Positions 1 through 7,979 of a stretch of 64,000 bases of DNA are shown piece after piece. Position 1 is the first letter of the stretch; each line of letters starts with the position of its first letter. This DNA is from Streptomyces sp. NBC_00247 (lineage in GTDB: Bacteria; Actinomycetota; Actinomycetes; Streptomycetales; Streptomycetaceae). The stretch covers positions 1,674,001-1,738,000 of the forward strand of contig NZ_CP108093.1 of NCBI RefSeq assembly GCF_036188265.1, given 5' to 3'. The notes below the pieces were generated by a model, which did not search any database, had not been told where the DNA came from, and was given only the letters and a program-made list of their open reading frames with translations. The position numbers and the translations under genes are program-made.

Positions 1-1
1 G

Positions 2-244
2 TCGCTGACCGCGGGCGCTTCCCGGATCTTCGAGGGCGGCGCCGTCAACCAGACTGTTGTGGAGATGGAGCGAGGGTTTCTCTTCATCATGTCGATTTCC
101 GACGGATCTTCGCTGGCCGTTCTGGCCCACCCGGACGCCGATATCGGCCTGGTTGGGTACGAAATGGCACTTCTGGTGGACCGCGCGGGCGGTGTTCTGA
201 CGCCGGATCTCCGCGCCGAACTCCAGGGAAGTCTTCTCAACTAG
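2..244 (+). CDS. cvnB: Roadblock/LC7 domain protein of a conservon, C-terminal part
   Basis: This is the 3' end of a gene that enters the window already open; about 80 codons are visible, ending at TAG 242-244. The visible part (for example DIGLVGYEMALLVDRAG) matches the C-terminal half of Streptomyces roadblock/LC7 proteins. In conservons these lie between a sensor histidine kinase and a DUF742 protein. They are thought to bind the small GTPase encoded two genes downstream, in a membrane-associated complex resembling a G-protein system. The DUF742 and GTPase genes follow immediately on the same strand, which is the main support for the call. The kinase gene (cvnA) would lie to the left of the window. 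Confidence 0.85.
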   Translation, partial: SLTAGASRIFEGGAVNQTVVEMERGFLFIMSISDGSSLAVLAHPDADIGLVGYEMALLVDRAGGVLTPDLRAELQGSLLN

Positions 245-334
245 GAGACAGACAGTGCGTTTCTCGTCACCGCGCCATAGGGTGCGGTGGCGCGCCCCCA
301 CTGGGATCGGCGAACGGCAGTAGGAGGAGGAGAC

Positions 335-1003
335 GTGGCAGCACCCACAGGCGGACACCCGTATGACGGCAGTCAGCGGGTTCCGGACGAGCACGGGGAA
401 AACCGCTTCAACTTCCCCTCCACGCCGAGCGCCGAGGGCGGTGTGCAGGGTTACGACCCCTATCTCCCGCCCCAGCAGCCCGCGCAGTCGCACCCGCGCG
501 GAGCCGACTGGCCTCAGCATCCGGGGCCGGAGTGGTCCCAGCGGCAGCAGTCCGAGTGGCAGCCCCGGCAGGAGCCGCCGCAGCGGTTCGACGCCCCGGC
601 ACCCCGGATCCAGCCGGTGGCGCAGCGGCCTCCGCGGCCCGCGCCGTCGGCGCCCGCCGCTCACAACCCGTTGGTCCGCCCGTACGCCATGACCGGCGGA
701 CGGACGCGGCCGCGTTACCAGCTCGCCATCGAGGCGCTGGTCAGTACGACGGCCGATCCGTCCCGGCTGCAAGGGCAGTTGCCCGAGCACCAGCGGATCT
801 GCCGGCTCTGCTTCGAGATCAAGTCGGTGGCCGAGATCTCGGCCCTTCTCTCGATCCCGCTCGGCGTTGCCCGGATCCTCGTCGCCGATCTGGCCGAGGC
901 CGGACTCGTCGCTATCCATCAGCCCGGCGGCGACGAGACCGCCGGCGGCCAGCCAGATGTGACACTGCTCGAAAGGGTGCTCAGTGGACTTCGCAAGCTC
1001 TAG
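335..1003 (+). CDS. cvnC: DUF742 family conservon protein (CvnC-like)
   Basis: A protein of 222 residues with a Pro/Gln-rich disordered N-terminal half (about residues 30-125) and a compact C-terminal half resembling a winged helix: residues near ICRLCFEIKSVAEISALLSI form the conserved DUF742 core. I chose GTG 335 because a strong GGAGGAGG lies 6 to 13 bases upstream and the protein then begins VAAPTGGHPYDG, the usual family start. An open extension to 287 lacks a ribosome site. Its end overlaps the GTPase gene by 20 bases, so the two are probably translationally coupled. The function is probably regulatory within the conservon complex; the biochemical role is not established. Confidence 0.88.
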   Translation: MAAPTGGHPYDGSQRVPDEHGENRFNFPSTPSAEGGVQGYDPYLPPQQPAQSHPRGADWPQHPGPEWSQRQQSEWQPRQEPPQRFDAPAPRIQPVAQRPPRPAPSAPAAHNPLVRPYAMTGGRTRPRYQLAIEALVSTTADPSRLQGQLPEHQRICRLCFEIKSVAEISALLSIPLGVARILVADLAEAGLVAIHQPGGDETAGGQPDVTLLERVLSGLRKL

Positions 1004-1565
1004 CGGCGGAGCGGCCCGCTCCACCACCTCGGCGAAGATCGTGGTGGCAGGGGGCTTCGGCGTGGGTAAGACCACGTTTGTCGGTGCCGTTTCGGAGATC
1101 AACCCGCTGCGCACCGAAGCCGTGATGACGTCCGCCTCGGCGGGCATCGACGACCTGACCCACACCGGGGACAAGACCACCACCACGGTGGCCATGGACT
1201 TCGGACGCATCACCCTGGACCAGGACCTGATCCTGTACCTGTTCGGCACCCCCGGGCAGGACCGTTTCTGGTTCATGTGGGACGACCTCGTACGCGGCGC
1301 CATCGGCGCCGTCGTCCTGGTCGACACCCGCCGCCTCGCCGACTGCTTCCCCGCCGTCGACTACTTCGAGAACAGCGGCCTCCCCTTCGTCATCGCCCTC
1401 AACGGCTTCGACGGCCACCAGCCCTACACCCCCGACGAGGTACGCGAGGCACTCCAGATCGGACCCGACACCCCGATCCTCACCACCGACGCCCGACACC
1501 GCTCGGACGCCAAGAGCGCCCTCATCACCCTCGTCGAACACGCCCTCATGGCCCGGCTGCGCTGA
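984..1565 (+). CDS. cvnD: Conservon small GTPase (CvnD-like ATP/GTP-binding protein)
   Basis: A protein of 193 residues. The P-loop GGFGVGKT is at residues 23-30 and a switch-II-like TPGQDR follows near residue 88, so this is a small Ras-like GTPase of the conservon type. The GTG start at 984 lies inside the end of cvnC, giving a 20-base overlap and implying coupled translation. In studied Streptomyces conservons the GTPase associates with the roadblock, DUF742 and kinase partners at the membrane and influences development and antibiotic production. Two inverted repeats downstream separate it from the convergent carboxylase genes. Confidence 0.9.
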   Translation: MDFASSSGGAARSTTSAKIVVAGGFGVGKTTFVGAVSEINPLRTEAVMTSASAGIDDLTHTGDKTTTTVAMDFGRITLDQDLILYLFGTPGQDRFWFMWDDLVRGAIGAVVLVDTRRLADCFPAVDYFENSGLPFVIALNGFDGHQPYTPDEVREALQIGPDTPILTTDARHRSDAKSALITLVEHALMARLR

Positions 1566-1587
1566 CGTCCGGGTACGGCCCGTACGC

Positions 1588-1635
1588 GAAGAAGCCCCGA
1601 CCCCCGGTTGTTCACCGGAGGGCCGGGGCTTCTTC
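1588..1635 (+). terminator. Terminator after cvnD
   Basis: A 12-bp perfect stem (1588-1599 pairing with 1624-1635) 22 bases after the cvnD stop. There is no clear U-tract, as is usual in Streptomyces. Confidence 0.75.
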
Positions 1636-1710
1636 CGCGTGCGTACGGGACCGGTCCGCGCTCCCGTGAGCCCCTGCGCGGGCCATGACGGCTGTTTCCG
1701 GCCACGCAAT

Positions 1711-1742
1711 GGCCCCGGCCGGAGAACTTCCCGGCCGGGGCC
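1711..1742 (-). terminator. Terminator downstream of accE
   Basis: A 12-bp perfect GC stem (1711-1722 pairing with 1731-1742) with an 8-base loop, about 120 bases past the accE stop and placed between two convergent operons. Confidence 0.55.
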
Positions 1743-1860
1743 TCGTGCGGAGCCCGGAGCGGCCCTCCAGGGCTTTGAGGGGCGTTGTGGGGCACTGTGG
1801 GCGGGATGTCCGCCGCACCGGAGTCCGGACCCGTGTCGGTCCGGCCCTCGGGGAGGTGTG

Positions 1861-2061
1861 TCAGCCCTGCCAGCTGTGCGGGGCGCGGAAGCCGGGGGTG
1901 CGCTCCAGGCGGCGCCATCCGGCCGTGTCACGGCCGCCGCGGACGGGAGCGGGCCGGGCCGCCGCGCGGGCGAGCAGCACGGCGGTGATGGCCGCGAGCT
2001 CCTCGGGGGCGGCGTGGCCCTTCTCGACGCGCAGCACGGACTCGGCAGAAGTGACGCTCAT
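1861..2061 (-). CDS. accE: Acyl-CoA carboxylase epsilon subunit
   Basis: A protein of 66 residues. The conserved N-terminal segment (LRVEKGHAAPEELAAITAVL) and a C-terminal W/G-rich tail are the hallmark of actinobacterial acyl-CoA carboxylase epsilon subunits. These small proteins bind the beta subunit and are needed for full activity of the alpha-beta-epsilon complex that makes malonyl- or methylmalonyl-CoA. It sits 63 bases downstream of the beta subunit gene on the same strand, as in S. coelicolor accBE and pccBE. The biotin-carboxylase alpha subunit is not in this window. Confidence 0.92.
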   Translation of the reverse strand: MSVTSAESVLRVEKGHAAPEELAAITAVLLARAAARPAPVRGGRDTAGWRRLERTPGFRAPHSWQG

Positions 2062-2124
2062 GGGATGTCTCCGTCTTCTCGGCAGGGGGTCGTTCCGGTG
2101 CGCGGGTACCGCGCGGGCCGACGA

Positions 2125-3708
2125 CTACTGCGGGGGGTTGCCGTGCTTGCGGGACGGCAGGTCGGCGTGCTTGTTCCGGAGCATGGCGAGCGAGGCGATC
2201 AGCACCTCGCGGGTCTCGGCCGGGTCGATGACGTCGTCGACCAGCCCGCGCTCCGCCGCGTAGTACGGGTGCATCAGCTCGGCCTTGTACTCCTTGACCA
2301 TGCGGGTCCGCATGGCCTCGGGGTCCTCGGCCTCGGCGATCTGGCGCCGGAAGATGACGTTGGCGGCACCTTCGGCTCCCATGACCGCGATCTCGTTGGT
2401 CGGCCAGGCGTAGGTCAGGTCGGCGCCGATGGACTGGCTGTCCATGACGATGTACGCGCCGCCGTACGCCTTGCGCAGGATCAGCGAGATCCTCGGCACG
2501 GTGGCGTTGCAGTAGGCGTAGAGCAGTTTGGCGCCGTGCCGAATGATCCCACCGTGCTCCTGGTCCACGCCCGGAAGGAAGCCGGGTACGTCCAGAAGAG
2601 TGATGATGGGAATGTTGAAGGCGTCACACATCTGGACGAATCGCGCGGCCTTCTCGGACGCCTCGATGTCCAGCACACCGGCCAGGGACTGCGGCTGGTT
2701 GGCGACGATGCCGACGACCTGGCCGTCCATCCGGGCGAGGGCGCAGATGATGTTGCGGGCCCAGCGCTCGTGGATCTCCAGGTAGTCGCCTTCGTCGACG
2801 AGCTCCTCGATGACCTTGTGCATGTCGTACGGGCGGTTCCCGTCGGCCGGAACCAGGTCCAGCAGGACGTCGCCGCGCCGGTCCGCCGGGTCGTCGCTCG
2901 CCACCGTCGGCGGGTTCTCGCGGTTGTTCGAGGGCAGCATCCCGATGAGGTAGCGGACCTCGGCGATGCAGGTCTCCTCGTCGTCGTACGCGAAGTGCGC
3001 GACGCCCGAGGTCTCGGCGTGCACGTCCGCGCCGCCGAGGCCGTTCTGGGTGATCTCCTCGCCGGTGACCGCCTTGACGACGTCCGGGCCGGTGATGAAC
3101 ATCTGCGAGGTCTCGCGGACCATGAAGACGAAGTCGGTGAGCGCGGGGCTGTACGCCGCGCCACCCGCGCACGGGCCGAGCATCACGCTGATCTGCGGGA
3201 TGACACCGGACGCCCGGGTGTTGCGCTGGAAGATGCCGCCGTAGCCGGCGAGCGCGCTGACGCCCTCCTGGATACGGGCGCCGGCGCCGTCGTTCAGGGA
3301 GACCAGCGGCGCTCCGGCCGAGATGGCCATGTCCATGATCTTGTGGATCTTGGTGGCGTGGGCCTCACCCAGCGCACCGCCGAAGATCCGGAAGTCGTGC
3401 GCGTAGACGAAGACCGTCCGGCCGTCGACCGTGCCCCAGCCGGTGATGACACCGTCGGTGTAGGGCTTCTTGGACTCCAGACCGAAGCCGGTGGCCCGGT
3501 GCCGCCTGAGCTGCTCGACCTCCTTGAACGAACCGGCGTCCAGCAGGAGTTCGATGCGCTCGCGGGCGGTCAGCTTGCCCTTGGCGTGCTGCGCCTCGGT
3601 CGCCCGGTCGCTCGGGCCGCGCCGCGCCTGCTCACGCAGGGCCAGCAGTTCGGCCACCCGGCCACGCGTGTCGCTCGGCTCACCCGGGATTTCGTCCACA
3701 ACGGTCAT
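2125..3708 (-). CDS. accB: Acyl-CoA carboxylase beta subunit (carboxyltransferase)
   Basis: A full-length 527-residue carboxyltransferase with the paired crotonase-fold halves. The N-half has oxyanion-hole segments around GPCAGGAAYSPALTDF; the C-half has LDVPGFLPGVDQEHGG and ILRKAYGGAYIVM. It transfers carboxyl from biotin to acetyl- or propionyl-CoA, feeding fatty acid and polyketide synthesis. Linkage to the epsilon subunit and to the conservon matches S. coelicolor accB rather than pccB, but acetyl versus propionyl preference cannot be read reliably here. A TAGGGT box (3715-3720) lies 6 bases upstream of the ATG, so a leaderless transcript is possible. A 47-codon ORF with a strong ribosome site also overlaps the start. 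Confidence 0.93.
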   Translation of the reverse strand: MTVVDEIPGEPSDTRGRVAELLALREQARRGPSDRATEAQHAKGKLTARERIELLLDAGSFKEVEQLRRHRATGFGLESKKPYTDGVITGWGTVDGRTVFVYAHDFRIFGGALGEAHATKIHKIMDMAISAGAPLVSLNDGAGARIQEGVSALAGYGGIFQRNTRASGVIPQISVMLGPCAGGAAYSPALTDFVFMVRETSQMFITGPDVVKAVTGEEITQNGLGGADVHAETSGVAHFAYDDEETCIAEVRYLIGMLPSNNRENPPTVASDDPADRRGDVLLDLVPADGNRPYDMHKVIEELVDEGDYLEIHERWARNIICALARMDGQVVGIVANQPQSLAGVLDIEASEKAARFVQMCDAFNIPIITLLDVPGFLPGVDQEHGGIIRHGAKLLYAYCNATVPRISLILRKAYGGAYIVMDSQSIGADLTYAWPTNEIAVMGAEGAANVIFRRQIAEAEDPEAMRTRMVKEYKAELMHPYYAAERGLVDDVIDPAETREVLIASLAMLRNKHADLPSRKHGNPPQ

Positions 3709-3823
3709 GTACCGACCCTACGAATCCAGCGGCGCAAATACCGCCGTCGAATCCGTACAGTCTCCTGCCCGGTTTCCTGGCGAGGGCCGACAGAAGCCTC
3801 GCACCATGCGTGCGATCCACCAT
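3680..3823 (-). CDS. Possible 47-residue ORF overlapping the accB start
   Basis: ATG at 3823 follows GGGAGGG at the ideal 7-base distance, and the frame runs 47 codons to a TGA inside accB (29-base overlap). Third-position GC is clearly lower than in neighbouring genes, so it is not typical coding sequence. A translated leader coupled to accB is possible. I recognise no family. Confidence 0.25.
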   Translation of the reverse strand: MVDRTHGARLLSALARKPGRRLYGFDGGICAAGFVGSVHDRCGRNPG

Positions 3824-4182
3824 CTGAGACCCCTCCCGCTTTATGAGGTTCCCACAAAAGGCGGGAGGGCGTCCGGGACGGCCCTGGCGACCCGTACGGG
3901 GGTCGAGCCTAATGGACCGTCCCCCTCCGGAAGGCAACGGCCACGTCGGCCGCCTCCCCGCCGGGCCCCTTCCCCGGCATCCCTCCCCGGGGCCCTCTCG
4001 CGGCGGCGGAGCGGCCTCGCCACGACCCGTCGGCGGCACTCCTGCCGGCCCGGCGGCCGTCGTGCGCCGCGCACCCGCCCCCTTTCAGCCCTTGTCACCT
4101 CTTGACCGGAACAACGGGAAGTCGCGCCCTTCCACGCACCAACGCGGGCACCTTGAAGACGAGTTGTGAAGAAACACTGATT
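3824..4182. other. Gene-poor stretch between accB and the GH64 gene
   Basis: No supported gene. It holds a 9-bp inverted repeat (3831-3839 with 3861-3869) that includes the ribosome site of the short ORF upstream of accB, followed by about 250 bases with no clear signal. Confidence 0.5.
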
Positions 4183-4198
4183 CTGAGAGCGCTCTCAG
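4183..4198. promoter_or_regulatory. 16-bp palindromic operator upstream of GH64, LacI type
   Basis: CTGAGAGCGCTCTCAG is a perfect palindrome with the central AGCGCT typical of Streptomyces sugar-responsive LacI-family operators such as CebR and BxlR boxes. It lies 121 bases before the GH64 start, so glucan-dependent repression is likely. Confidence 0.7.
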
Positions 4199-4211
4199 TC
4201 ACACCTCTTGA

Positions 4212-4226
4212 CGCCTGTGACAGGCG
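4212..4226. promoter_or_regulatory. 7-bp inverted repeat in the GH64 leader
   Basis: CGCCTGT-G-ACAGGCG is a perfect inverted repeat with a 1-base centre, 14 bases after the LacI-type palindrome. It could be a second regulator site; its role is unknown. Confidence 0.4.
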
Positions 4227-4318
4227 TGATGAAAGTGGTCCGCACCACAGGGCGGCCCCCACCGTCCGCACGGTCCGGCCGTGCTCCGCCCATCCCCCCC
4301 ACCCCTCCGGAGCTCCTC

Positions 4319-5545
4319 GTGATCTCTCGTCGCACCTTCCTCACCGGCGCCGCCGCCTCGGCCGCGGCGCTCAGCTATCCCGTCTGGGGCAGCGCCCTCT
4401 CCCCGCGCGCCTCGGCCGCCGCCGCGACCTGCGAGCTGGCCCTGGAGAACCGCTCGCTGCCCGGCACGGTGCGCGCGTACGTCACCGGCCACGAGCAGGG
4501 AACCGATCGCTGGGTGCTCCTGCGCGCGGACGGCAGCCTCTACCGGCCGGACTCCCCCGCCGCGGCGCAGACCCCCCTGCCGGTCGACTGTTCGATCCCG
4601 CTGAACCCGGCGGGCGGCGCCCCGGTGGTGCTGACACTCCCGCAGATGTACGGCGCCCGGGTGTACTTCGTACGCGACGACACCCTGGACTTCTACCTGA
4701 ACCCCGGCCCCGCGCTGGTGGAGCCGGCCTTCGCCACCTCGACGGACGCGAACTACGGGCGGACCTGGTCCTTCTGCGAGTTCACCTTCAACCCGCAGCA
4801 GCTCTACGCGAACATCAGCTACGTCGACCTCGTCACGGCGCTCCCGATCGGGCTGACCCTGGAGGGCGACTCCACCCACACCGTCGCCCCGTTGCCGGAC
4901 GGCGCGGTGCGGCGGATCGCGGACGGGCTGATCGCCCAGGCGGCCGCGGACGGGCAGCCCTGGGACCAACTGGTCACCCGGGGGGCGGACGGGCAGGTCC
5001 TGCGGGTCGTCTCCCCGCAGAACCTCATGGCACCGTACTTCGACCGGCCGGACCAGATGCCCTTCCGGGACCTGTTCACGGCGCAGATCGACCAGGTCTG
5101 GGAGAAGTACCGCTCCACCGATCTGCGGATCGACCTGCAGGGCGGCCGGGGCGTGCTGGCCGGCCGGGTCAGCGGGGACGACCTGGTCTTCGACGGCGGC
5201 CACACGTTCACCAAACCGGTGTCCAAGGACGTCTTCACCTGCAACCACGGCCCCTTCACCAACAACCCCGCCGACTCGGACGACAAGAAGGCCCTGCTGG
5301 CGCGGCTGGCGGCCGGGTTCAACCGCTCGATCATGCTCAGCCACCCGGACCAGCCGAACGGCACGACCACCGCGGACTACTACCAGGAAGCCGTGACCAA
5401 CCACTGGTCCCGCATCGTGCACGCCAACAGCCCGATCGGGTACGCCTTCCCCTACGACGACGTGCGCCCCGACGGTCAGCCCGACGTCTCGGGCGCCGCC
5501 AACGACGGCAACCCGCGGCGCTTCACCGTGAGCGTCGGTTCCTGA
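4319..5545 (+). CDS. Tat-exported GH64-type beta-1,3-glucanase
   Basis: A protein of 408 residues. It opens with a twin-arginine signal (ISRRTFLTGAAASAAAL) and an Ala-rich cleavage region near residue 35. The mature part resembles GH64 laminaripentaose-producing beta-1,3-glucanases: a beta-rich thaumatin-like N-half (ELALENRSLPGTVRAYVTG) and a C-half with DGGHTFTKPVSKDVFTC and NHWSRIVHANSPIGYAFPYDD. GTG 4319 is chosen because GGAG precedes it and it places the Tat motif at the N-terminus. Expected role: extracellular attack on fungal or plant beta-1,3-glucan. The operator upstream implies repression by a LacI-family regulator; one is encoded at 12736-13710, but a link is inference. Confidence 0.85.
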   Translation: MISRRTFLTGAAASAAALSYPVWGSALSPRASAAAATCELALENRSLPGTVRAYVTGHEQGTDRWVLLRADGSLYRPDSPAAAQTPLPVDCSIPLNPAGGAPVVLTLPQMYGARVYFVRDDTLDFYLNPGPALVEPAFATSTDANYGRTWSFCEFTFNPQQLYANISYVDLVTALPIGLTLEGDSTHTVAPLPDGAVRRIADGLIAQAAADGQPWDQLVTRGADGQVLRVVSPQNLMAPYFDRPDQMPFRDLFTAQIDQVWEKYRSTDLRIDLQGGRGVLAGRVSGDDLVFDGGHTFTKPVSKDVFTCNHGPFTNNPADSDDKKALLARLAAGFNRSIMLSHPDQPNGTTTADYYQEAVTNHWSRIVHANSPIGYAFPYDDVRPDGQPDVSGAANDGNPRRFTVSVGS

Positions 5546-5568
5546 CCCGCTCCTGGACCCCCACGGCG

Positions 5569-5608
5569 CGCGTGCCCCCTCTCCCGACGGCGGGAGAGGG
5601 GGCACGCG
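5569..5608. terminator. Bidirectional terminator between GH64 and the convergent gene
   Basis: An 18-bp perfect stem (5569-5586 with 5591-5608) with a 4-base loop, 24 bases after the GH64 stop and 29 bases past the stop of the convergent gene. Confidence 0.85.
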
Positions 5609-5636
5609 TGCGTGGCGGCCGGGCGTCGGTGCCGGG

Positions 5637-6158
5637 TCAGCAGCCGCCGCAGTTGTAGTAGGTCGTGTCCCAGTGGTTGCCCTCGTTGACGTAGATGTTG
5701 CCGGAGGCCGCCTGGTACTGGGCGTATCCGTCACCGCGGAGCCCGATGTAGGTGAAGGTGCCGGTGACGTAGTTGTTCAGGCAGGTGTTCTTCGCGAAGT
5801 CGAGCTTGTAGCCGTTCCAGTGCGAGTAGGTGCCGCTCGCGTGGCCCGTCTCGGTACCGCCCGTGATGTTGATGGCGCAGCCGGTGGCGCTCTTGAGGGT
5901 CTGGGCGCCCTGGGCGGTGGCCAGGTTGAGCTGGTCGAACGAGGTACACGTCGAGTTGTTGCGGTCGGAGCAGCCGCCCGACGAGGACCAGGTGATCCCG
6001 GAGGAGCTGAACCGGGCGGTGGCCTGGGAGTGGGTGAGCTTGGTGGCGGCGTGGGCGTCGGTGGCGCCGCCGATCACGCCGACTCCCGGCGCGAAGAGGA
6101 CGCCCAGCACGAGGGCGAGGGCGGTGAGGGCGGAGCGGAGCCTGGGGCGGGTCAACAT
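5637..6158 (-). CDS. Small secreted protein with peptidase M15-like zinc motif
   Basis: A protein of 173 residues with an N-terminal signal peptide (hydrophobic core about residues 9-24, ending near ATDAHA). The mature domain carries HWNGYKLD, which fits the HxxGxxxD zinc motif of M15 D,D-peptidases, and later a GNHWD that could supply the third ligand. Six cysteines, including the C-terminal CGGC, suggest disulfides. ATG 6158 is chosen because AGGAGGA lies just upstream and the signal peptide then starts cleanly; an in-frame extension to 6245 has no ribosome site. A cell-wall peptidase or lysin-like enzyme is the best guess, but I do not recognise a named family with certainty. Confidence 0.7.
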   Translation of the reverse strand: MLTRPRLRSALTALALVLGVLFAPGVGVIGGATDAHAATKLTHSQATARFSSSGITWSSSGGCSDRNNSTCTSFDQLNLATAQGAQTLKSATGCAINITGGTETGHASGTYSHWNGYKLDFAKNTCLNNYVTGTFTYIGLRGDGYAQYQAASGNIYVNEGNHWDTTYYNCGGC

Positions 6159-6384
6159 GGGGGGTCTCCTCCTGCTCATGACAAATTCGGGTCTGCCGCC
6201 GCACGACGAATGGGGTGAACGCGGGACCACCGCACGGCGCGGCATGGCGATACTGCCCGAGTTCTACGCGCGTCCGCCAGACCGCGTCCGTGGCGATGCG
6301 GTGAACGCCGGGACCGTCGGGACGGCCGCCGCCGGGCCGGAGGGCGCCGGGATCGACGCCAGCACGACGAGCCCCACGCTAGAT

Positions 6385-6435
6385 GTTGAACTTTGAACCA
6401 ATCAGGTCTACAGTCGAAGTCGTTGAAGGTTGAAC
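6385..6435 (+). promoter_or_regulatory. yceI promoter flanked by paired GTTGAAC repeats
   Basis: TTGAAC (6386-6391), a 17-base spacer and TACAGT (6409-6414) form a good vegetative promoter. Four GTTGAAC-like heptamers occur as two tandem pairs, at 6385/6392 and 6422/6429, spaced 37 bases apart. One pair covers the -35 box and the other lies downstream of the -10 box, as expected for a repressor binding direct repeats. Confidence 0.6.
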
Positions 6436-6482
6436 AAACCAGGGCCTTCGACTTCGAGGAAAACGTCTCCCGAGGAGGAGCC

Positions 6483-7094
6483 ATGGCTCTGTTCAACCGC
6501 AAGTCCGCCACCACGACCGCTGTCGCCGAGAAGCCCGCCGTGGACCCCGCGCTCGCCGCCCTGACCGGCACCTACACGATCGACCCGGCCCACAGCAGCA
6601 TCGGCTTCACGGTGCGCCACGCGATGGTGACGAACGTGCGCGGCTCCTTCGGTGAGCACGAGGGCACCCTGGTGCTGAACGGCACCGACCCGCACCACTC
6701 CACCGCCTCGATCGACGTCAAGATCGCCAGCATCGACACCGGCATCGCCGACCGCGACGGCCACCTGCGCAGCGGCGACTTCTTCGACGCCGAGGCGTTC
6801 CCCCTGATGACGTTCCGCTCCACCTCCGCCGAGCAGCTCGGTGGCGACACCTACCGGATCACCGGCGACCTCACCATCAAGGACGTCACCCGCCCGCTCT
6901 CCATCGACCTGGAGTTCAACGGCTCCGCGACCGACCCGTACGGCAACCAGCGCGTCGGCTTCGAGGGTGGCGCCACCATCCTCCGCTCCGACTGGGGCCT
7001 GACCTGGAACGCCGCGCTGGAGACCGGTGGCGTGATGGTCAGCGACAAGGTCAAGCTGACCTTCGACATCTCCGCGATCAAGGCCGCCGCCTGA
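6483..7094 (+). CDS. YceI family polyisoprenoid-binding-like protein
   Basis: A protein of 203 residues. After a short N-terminal tail, the YceI lipocalin-like beta-barrel runs from about residue 33 (TYTIDPAHSSIGFTVRHAMV) to the end, with the usual GHLRSGDFFDAEAFPLMTF and LTIKDVTRPL segments. There is no signal peptide, so it is cytoplasmic, as many actinobacterial members are. ATG 6483 follows GAGGAGG by 3 bases. YceI proteins bind isoprenoid or fatty ligands; their role in Streptomyces is not settled. Expression is probably controlled through the repeat-flanked promoter just upstream. MarR regulators often neighbour yceI, but none is present here. Confidence 0.9.
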   Translation: MALFNRKSATTTAVAEKPAVDPALAALTGTYTIDPAHSSIGFTVRHAMVTNVRGSFGEHEGTLVLNGTDPHHSTASIDVKIASIDTGIADRDGHLRSGDFFDAEAFPLMTFRSTSAEQLGGDTYRITGDLTIKDVTRPLSIDLEFNGSATDPYGNQRVGFEGGATILRSDWGLTWNAALETGGVMVSDKVKLTFDISAIKAAA

Positions 7095-7112
7095 TCCCCG
7101 CCCCACCCGAGC

Positions 7113-7157
7113 GCGCCCGCCCCTCCCTCCCCCGCCGGGGAGGACCGGGGCGGGCGC
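7113..7157. terminator. Terminator after yceI
   Basis: An 11-bp GC stem (7113-7123 with 7147-7157) enclosing a smaller hairpin, between convergent yceI and the methyltransferase gene. Confidence 0.6.
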
Positions 7158-7190
7158 TCGTGCGTGCGCGGCCGGACCGTGCCCGTCCCG

Positions 7191-7856
7191 CTACCGGCGC
7201 CGGATCTTCAGCGCGTTGTCCGTACGGGTGGTGGGGTTGCCGTCCGGGTCGTTCTGCACCCGCTCGTGCTCGCCGCTGAGCAGCACCTCCCACTCCCCCG
7301 GCGCCGGCTCCAGCGAGGCCAGCACCTCGTCGGGCGTCGGGAACCGGACGGAGGGGTCGGGGTCGGTCTCCCAGTGCGGGAATCCGGCGTGGCCGACGAC
7401 CAGCAGAATTCCGCCGGGCGCGACGGCGGCTGCCGCCCGCCGCAGAATCCGCTCCCTCGGCAGGTCCGCCATGGAGTGCAGGAACTGCGCCGAGACCAGG
7501 TCGAACTCGCCGTCCGGGAAGGACGCCCCCAGGTCGTGCCACTGCCAGTCGACACGGTCGGCGACCCCGGCGTCGGCCGCGTGGACGGCCGCCCGCTCCA
7601 GCGCGACGCGCGAGAGGTCGGTCGCGGTGACCTGCCAGCCTAGGCCCGCCAGCCAGACGGCGTCCGCACCCTCCCCGCAGCCGAGGTCGAGGGCGCGCCC
7701 CGGCTCCAGCCCCGCGACCTCGCGGACCAGCACGGTGTTGGGGTTCCCGCTCCAGATCCGGTCGCTCAGGCGGTAGCGCTCGTCCCACAGTTCGGCGGGG
7801 GTGGCCGCTTCCGCGTCGGCGCGCGGATGGGCGGGGGCGGTGCTGTCGCTGGTCAT
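7191..7856 (-). CDS. Class I SAM-dependent methyltransferase
   Basis: A protein of 221 residues with a Rossmann methyltransferase core: motif I LDLGCGEGADAVWLA near residues 57-71, the acidic ATDLS motif II, and DLVSAQFLHSM as motif IV. The N-terminal DERYRLSDRIWSGNPN segment is seen in actinobacterial TehB/thiopurine-type methyltransferases. AGGAG lies 5 bases before the ATG. The substrate is unknown; a small-molecule or metalloid methylase is plausible. It stands alone between convergent yceI and a membrane-protein gene on the same strand. Confidence 0.82.
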   Translation of the reverse strand: MTSDSTAPAHPRADAEAATPAELWDERYRLSDRIWSGNPNTVLVREVAGLEPGRALDLGCGEGADAVWLAGLGWQVTATDLSRVALERAAVHAADAGVADRVDWQWHDLGASFPDGEFDLVSAQFLHSMADLPRERILRRAAAAVAPGGILLVVGHAGFPHWETDPDPSVRFPTPDEVLASLEPAPGEWEVLLSGEHERVQNDPDGNPTTRTDNALKIRRR

Positions 7857-7979
7857 GCGGTCTCCTGACGTCCGTCACGGCGTTACGAGGAGAGGGTGCG
7901 CCCGCCCCGCACGCCCAGACAAGCCCACTTGCCGGAACGGCAACACGCGGTTTCCCGTCCCGGAACTGCGGGCGCAGGC

